Positions 48,970 to 51,012 of a DNA stretch of 51,012 bases are shown in pieces. The position numbers and the translations under genes were made by a program. Each line of letters opens with the position of its first letter. Position 1 is the stretch's first letter. Source of the DNA: UBA6065 sp036565605 (lineage in GTDB: Bacteria > Patescibacteriota > Minisyncoccia > Phycocordibacterales > UBA6065); contig DATCXV010000026.1 in the NCBI GenBank assembly GCA_036565605.1, positions 1-51,012 of the forward strand, given 5' to 3'. The notes below the pieces were generated by a model that made no database searches, was not told the DNA's origin, and saw only the letters and a list, made by a program, of their open reading frames with translations.

Positions 48970-49671
48970 ATGGATATTAACTTTGCAGAATTCGAAAAAA
49001 AGGCCGGCGTGGTCTGGAAAGATAAGGGTTTGCTAAAGCAAGCCTTTACGCACCGCTCGTATATCAACGAGAACCGTGGCATGCGTATGGAGCACAACGA
49101 ACGCCTGGAATTCCTCGGCGATGCGGTTCTGGAACTGGTTGTGACTGATTTTTTGTATAAAAAATATCCAGAAAATCCGGAAGGCGAGCTTACTACGTAC
49201 CGATCGGCCCTGGTGAATGCTATTACGCTTGCCGAAGTGGCATCGAATCTATCGATGAACGACTTTTTGCTTCTTTCGCGCGGTGAGGCAAAAGATACTG
49301 GTCGCGCACGTCAGTATATTTTGGCTAATACATTTGAAGCGGTGGTCGGCGCGATGTATTTAGATCAGGGTTACGAAACAGCAAAAACTTTTATCGAACG
49401 CAATATTTTCGTCTTCGCTGACAAAATGATTGCTCGCGGCAATTTGGTTGATGCGAAGTCCTTGTTCCAAGAGAAAGCCCAGGAAAAGGTAGGTGTTACG
49501 CCGTCTTACAAATTGGTCCGCGAATCTGGCCCTGACCACGATAAATCGTTTACGGTTGGCGTACTTATCGGCCGCGAGCAGATAGCGACCGGTGAAGGCA
49601 AATCCAAGCAGGAAGCCGAACAAAACGCCGCATTGCGCGCTCTTGACGTGAAAGGGTGGACGACAGCGTAG
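48970..49671 (+). CDS. rnc: Ribonuclease III
   Basis: 233 aa. Catalytic motif NERLEFLGDAVLELVVTDFLY (with the E/D metal ligands), ELTTYRSALVN, ILANTFEAVVGAMYLDQG (second acidic pair), then dsRNA-binding domain DAKSLFQEKAQEKVGVTPSYKLV ... KQEAEQNAALRAL. Processes rRNA precursors and duplex RNA. Gene order nusB-rnc-smc is partly conserved in bacteria. 49672-49795 holds a weak AAGTTT/AAACTT hairpin and the smc promoter. Confidence 0.97.
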   Translation: MDINFAEFEKKAGVVWKDKGLLKQAFTHRSYINENRGMRMEHNERLEFLGDAVLELVVTDFLYKKYPENPEGELTTYRSALVNAITLAEVASNLSMNDFLLLSRGEAKDTGRARQYILANTFEAVVGAMYLDQGYETAKTFIERNIFVFADKMIARGNLVDAKSLFQEKAQEKVGVTPSYKLVRESGPDHDKSFTVGVLIGREQIATGEGKSKQEAEQNAALRALDVKGWTTA

Positions 49672-49780
49672 AAGTTTTTTTCAAAGAAACTTTCTTCTCC
49701 GTTCGAAGGATTTTAGCTATGTTTTTTGTGACTGGAGAATTGGATTTTCTGTTGAATATAAGAAGCGCTAAGGAAAGCCG

Positions 49781-49789
49781 TGGTATAGT
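49781..49789 (+). promoter_or_regulatory. smc extended -10, leaderless GTG start
   Basis: TGG-TATAGT, 6 nt before the GTG at 49796. Confidence 0.6.
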
Positions 49790-49795
49790 TATTGG

Positions 49796-51012
49796 GTGCA
49801 TCTCAAATCGCTCGAGCTTTCTGGCTTCAAATCGTTCGCCAAAAAGGCGGCGCTTGAATTCGACTCGCCAGTAACGGCGGTGGTCGGCCCGAACGGTTCG
49901 GGCAAATCGAATGTGGCCGAGGCGTTCCGCTTCGTATTGGGCGAGCAGTCGATCAGATCGATGCGCGGCAAGAAGACCGAAGACCTAATCTATAACGGCT
50001 CGGACGCGGTGCCGCGCGGCAATCGCGCATCGGTGAAACTCGTTTTTGACAACCAGCCGCGCGGCGGCAAGCGCTTGCTTTCGATTGACTTCGACGAAGT
50101 CTCGATTGAACGTATTATCCACCGCGATTCGCTTTCAGAATATTTCATCAATGGTTCCGCGGTGCGCTTGCGTGATATTACCGAACTTCTGGCGGGTGCG
50201 CATATCGGCGCGTCGGGTCACCACATCATTTCGCAAGGTGAGGCAGACCGGATACTTAACGCCAGCCCCAAAGAACGTCGTGAGATGCTGGAAGATGCTT
50301 TGGGCTTGAAAATATTTCAATACAAGCGCGAAGAGAGCGAGCGAAAGCTTGAACGTACTCGCGAAAACATGGAGAAGGTCGAATCCTTGCGCAAGGAAAT
50401 CGCGCCGCACCTGAAATTCCTTAAAAAACAGGTTGAAAAGGTTGAAAAAACTATTGCTTTACGCGAAGAATTGCGTGGCCTGTATAAAGAATACTTCAAG
50501 CGAGAAACAGAATATCTGAAGGCAACCGAAGATGCGCTTGCTGCCGAGTCTGCGGCGCCTAAAAAGGATCTCGAACGTTTGGAAAAAGAACTGGCCGAGG
50601 CCAAGAAAGTTTTGGATGCATCGGCGCACAAGGATAAAAAATCCGAAGCCTTGGTTTCTATCGAATCCAAGCTGAAAACCGCTCGCGATTCCCGCGATGA
50701 AGCTCTGCGTGCCATAGGCCGCATTGAAGGTGAAGTCGCATCGCTTGAACGCATGCTTGCACGAGAAAAGACGACTGCTTCGGCTGAAGCGCAGACCATT
50801 GAATTCTCCAAAGTAAAATCTTTTATTTCTCGCATTGAAGAAATTGCGGCCGAGATCGAGGGTGCTCCTGATATGACCGGCGTGCGTACAGCTTTGAAAA
50901 AGATCCGCGAGTCGCTTTCATCGTTTCTTGATTCCACTAAAAACGCACGTGCTGAAAGCCGTGCAGCAGAGATCGAAAAAGAGATCGGTCTGTTGCGTGC
51001 GCGCGCTGCCGA
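49796..51012 (+). CDS. smc: Chromosome segregation ATPase SMC (partial, runs off the window)
   Basis: The first 405 codons are present. GTG start gives (M)HLKSLELSGFKSFAKKAALEF; Walker A GPNGSGKSN (31-39), FRFVLGEQS, then R-loop region and HHIISQGEADRILNASPKERREMLEDALGL (typical Q-loop-like GQG and hinge-proximal motif). From about residue 170 the sequence is a Lys/Glu-rich coiled coil. SMC compacts and segregates the chromosome and is loaded by ParB, also in this window. The start is fixed by the family motif and by the promoter; no ATG nearby. Confidence 0.95.
   Translation, partial: MHLKSLELSGFKSFAKKAALEFDSPVTAVVGPNGSGKSNVAEAFRFVLGEQSIRSMRGKKTEDLIYNGSDAVPRGNRASVKLVFDNQPRGGKRLLSIDFDEVSIERIIHRDSLSEYFINGSAVRLRDITELLAGAHIGASGHHIISQGEADRILNASPKERREMLEDALGLKIFQYKREESERKLERTRENMEKVESLRKEIAPHLKFLKKQVEKVEKTIALREELRGLYKEYFKRETEYLKATEDALAAESAAPKKDLERLEKELAEAKKVLDASAHKDKKSEALVSIESKLKTARDSRDEALRAIGRIEGEVASLERMLAREKTTASAEAQTIEFSKVKSFISRIEEIAAEIEGAPDMTGVRTALKKIRESLSSFLDSTKNARAESRAAEIEKEIGLLRARAA

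Noticed and set aside
50317..50937. 206-aa Ser-rich frame at the right end
   Set aside because: It is the antisense of the SMC coiled coil; the real gene is the plus-strand smc, open to the window edge.
1..51012. CRISPR array or cas genes
   Set aside because: No regularly spaced direct repeats and no Cas-like protein were seen.

Overview
The window looks like a chromosomal piece of a streamlined bacterium of the Patescibacteria (CPR) radiation, most likely a Parcubacteria/Paceibacteria-type lineage. This rests on gene content and style, not a database search: cysteine-free bL32 and bL33, a DnaX without its zinc module, a ThrRS without its TGS domain, very tight spacing, DUF4446, pilin genes with the FTLIELLVV prepilin signature, and many start codons only 6-9 nt after a -10 box. 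TGA is used as a stop and the only Trp tRNA seen reads TGG, so the code appears standard (not the Gracilibacteria code).

1-25.4 kb is ordinary core genome: a cysteine desulfurase divergent from a DUF4446 protein, a P-loop kinase, GNAT, clpB, tRNA-Tyr with a class IV aminotransferase, rpmG, tRNA-Trp, rarA, miaA, tRNA-Pro, tRNA-Leu, parB, the topA/hypothetical/dprA operon, serS-ftsQ-dus, an unassigned structured RNA with its own terminator, dnaX, a large secreted peptidoglycan-binding/glycosidase protein and tRNA-Gln.

25.4-34 kb is an AT-rich accessory region. It holds a RloC-like ATPase/anticodon-nuclease candidate, a large serine recombinase, an ImmA/IrrE-like protein with a destroyed HExxH overlapping a PIN-like gene, a compact RNA with a predicted pseudoknot, a small membrane protein and a DUF5681 protein. 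A 14/16 direct repeat (25454-25469 and 31806-31821) brackets this set and may mark the ends of a ~6.4 kb integrated element. Further hypothetical genes follow, including a membrane-anchored gene broken by a -1 frameshift in an A-run.

34-38.7 kb carries small accessory enzymes (DHFR-like, minimal ATP-dependent DNA ligase, DUF1697, VOC proteins, DUF1761, DoxX). Two self-contained cassettes (38.7-39.4 and 46.8-47.7 kb) differ from the rest: near-consensus -35/-10 promoters, long leaders, Shine-Dalgarno sequences and strong terminators.

39.4-44.6 kb is dnaE followed by thrS, with a clear T-box leader in front of thrS. 44.6-46.8 kb has a pilin pair (one with a LamG domain) and rnhB. 47.7-51.0 kb is rpmF, a NusB-Nudix fusion, rnc and the start of smc, which runs off the window.

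Recurring themes are leaderless expression from extended -10 promoters, RNA-level control (T-box, a leader that may mask an SD, leftward attenuator-like hairpin) and a defence/toxin-like mobile region.
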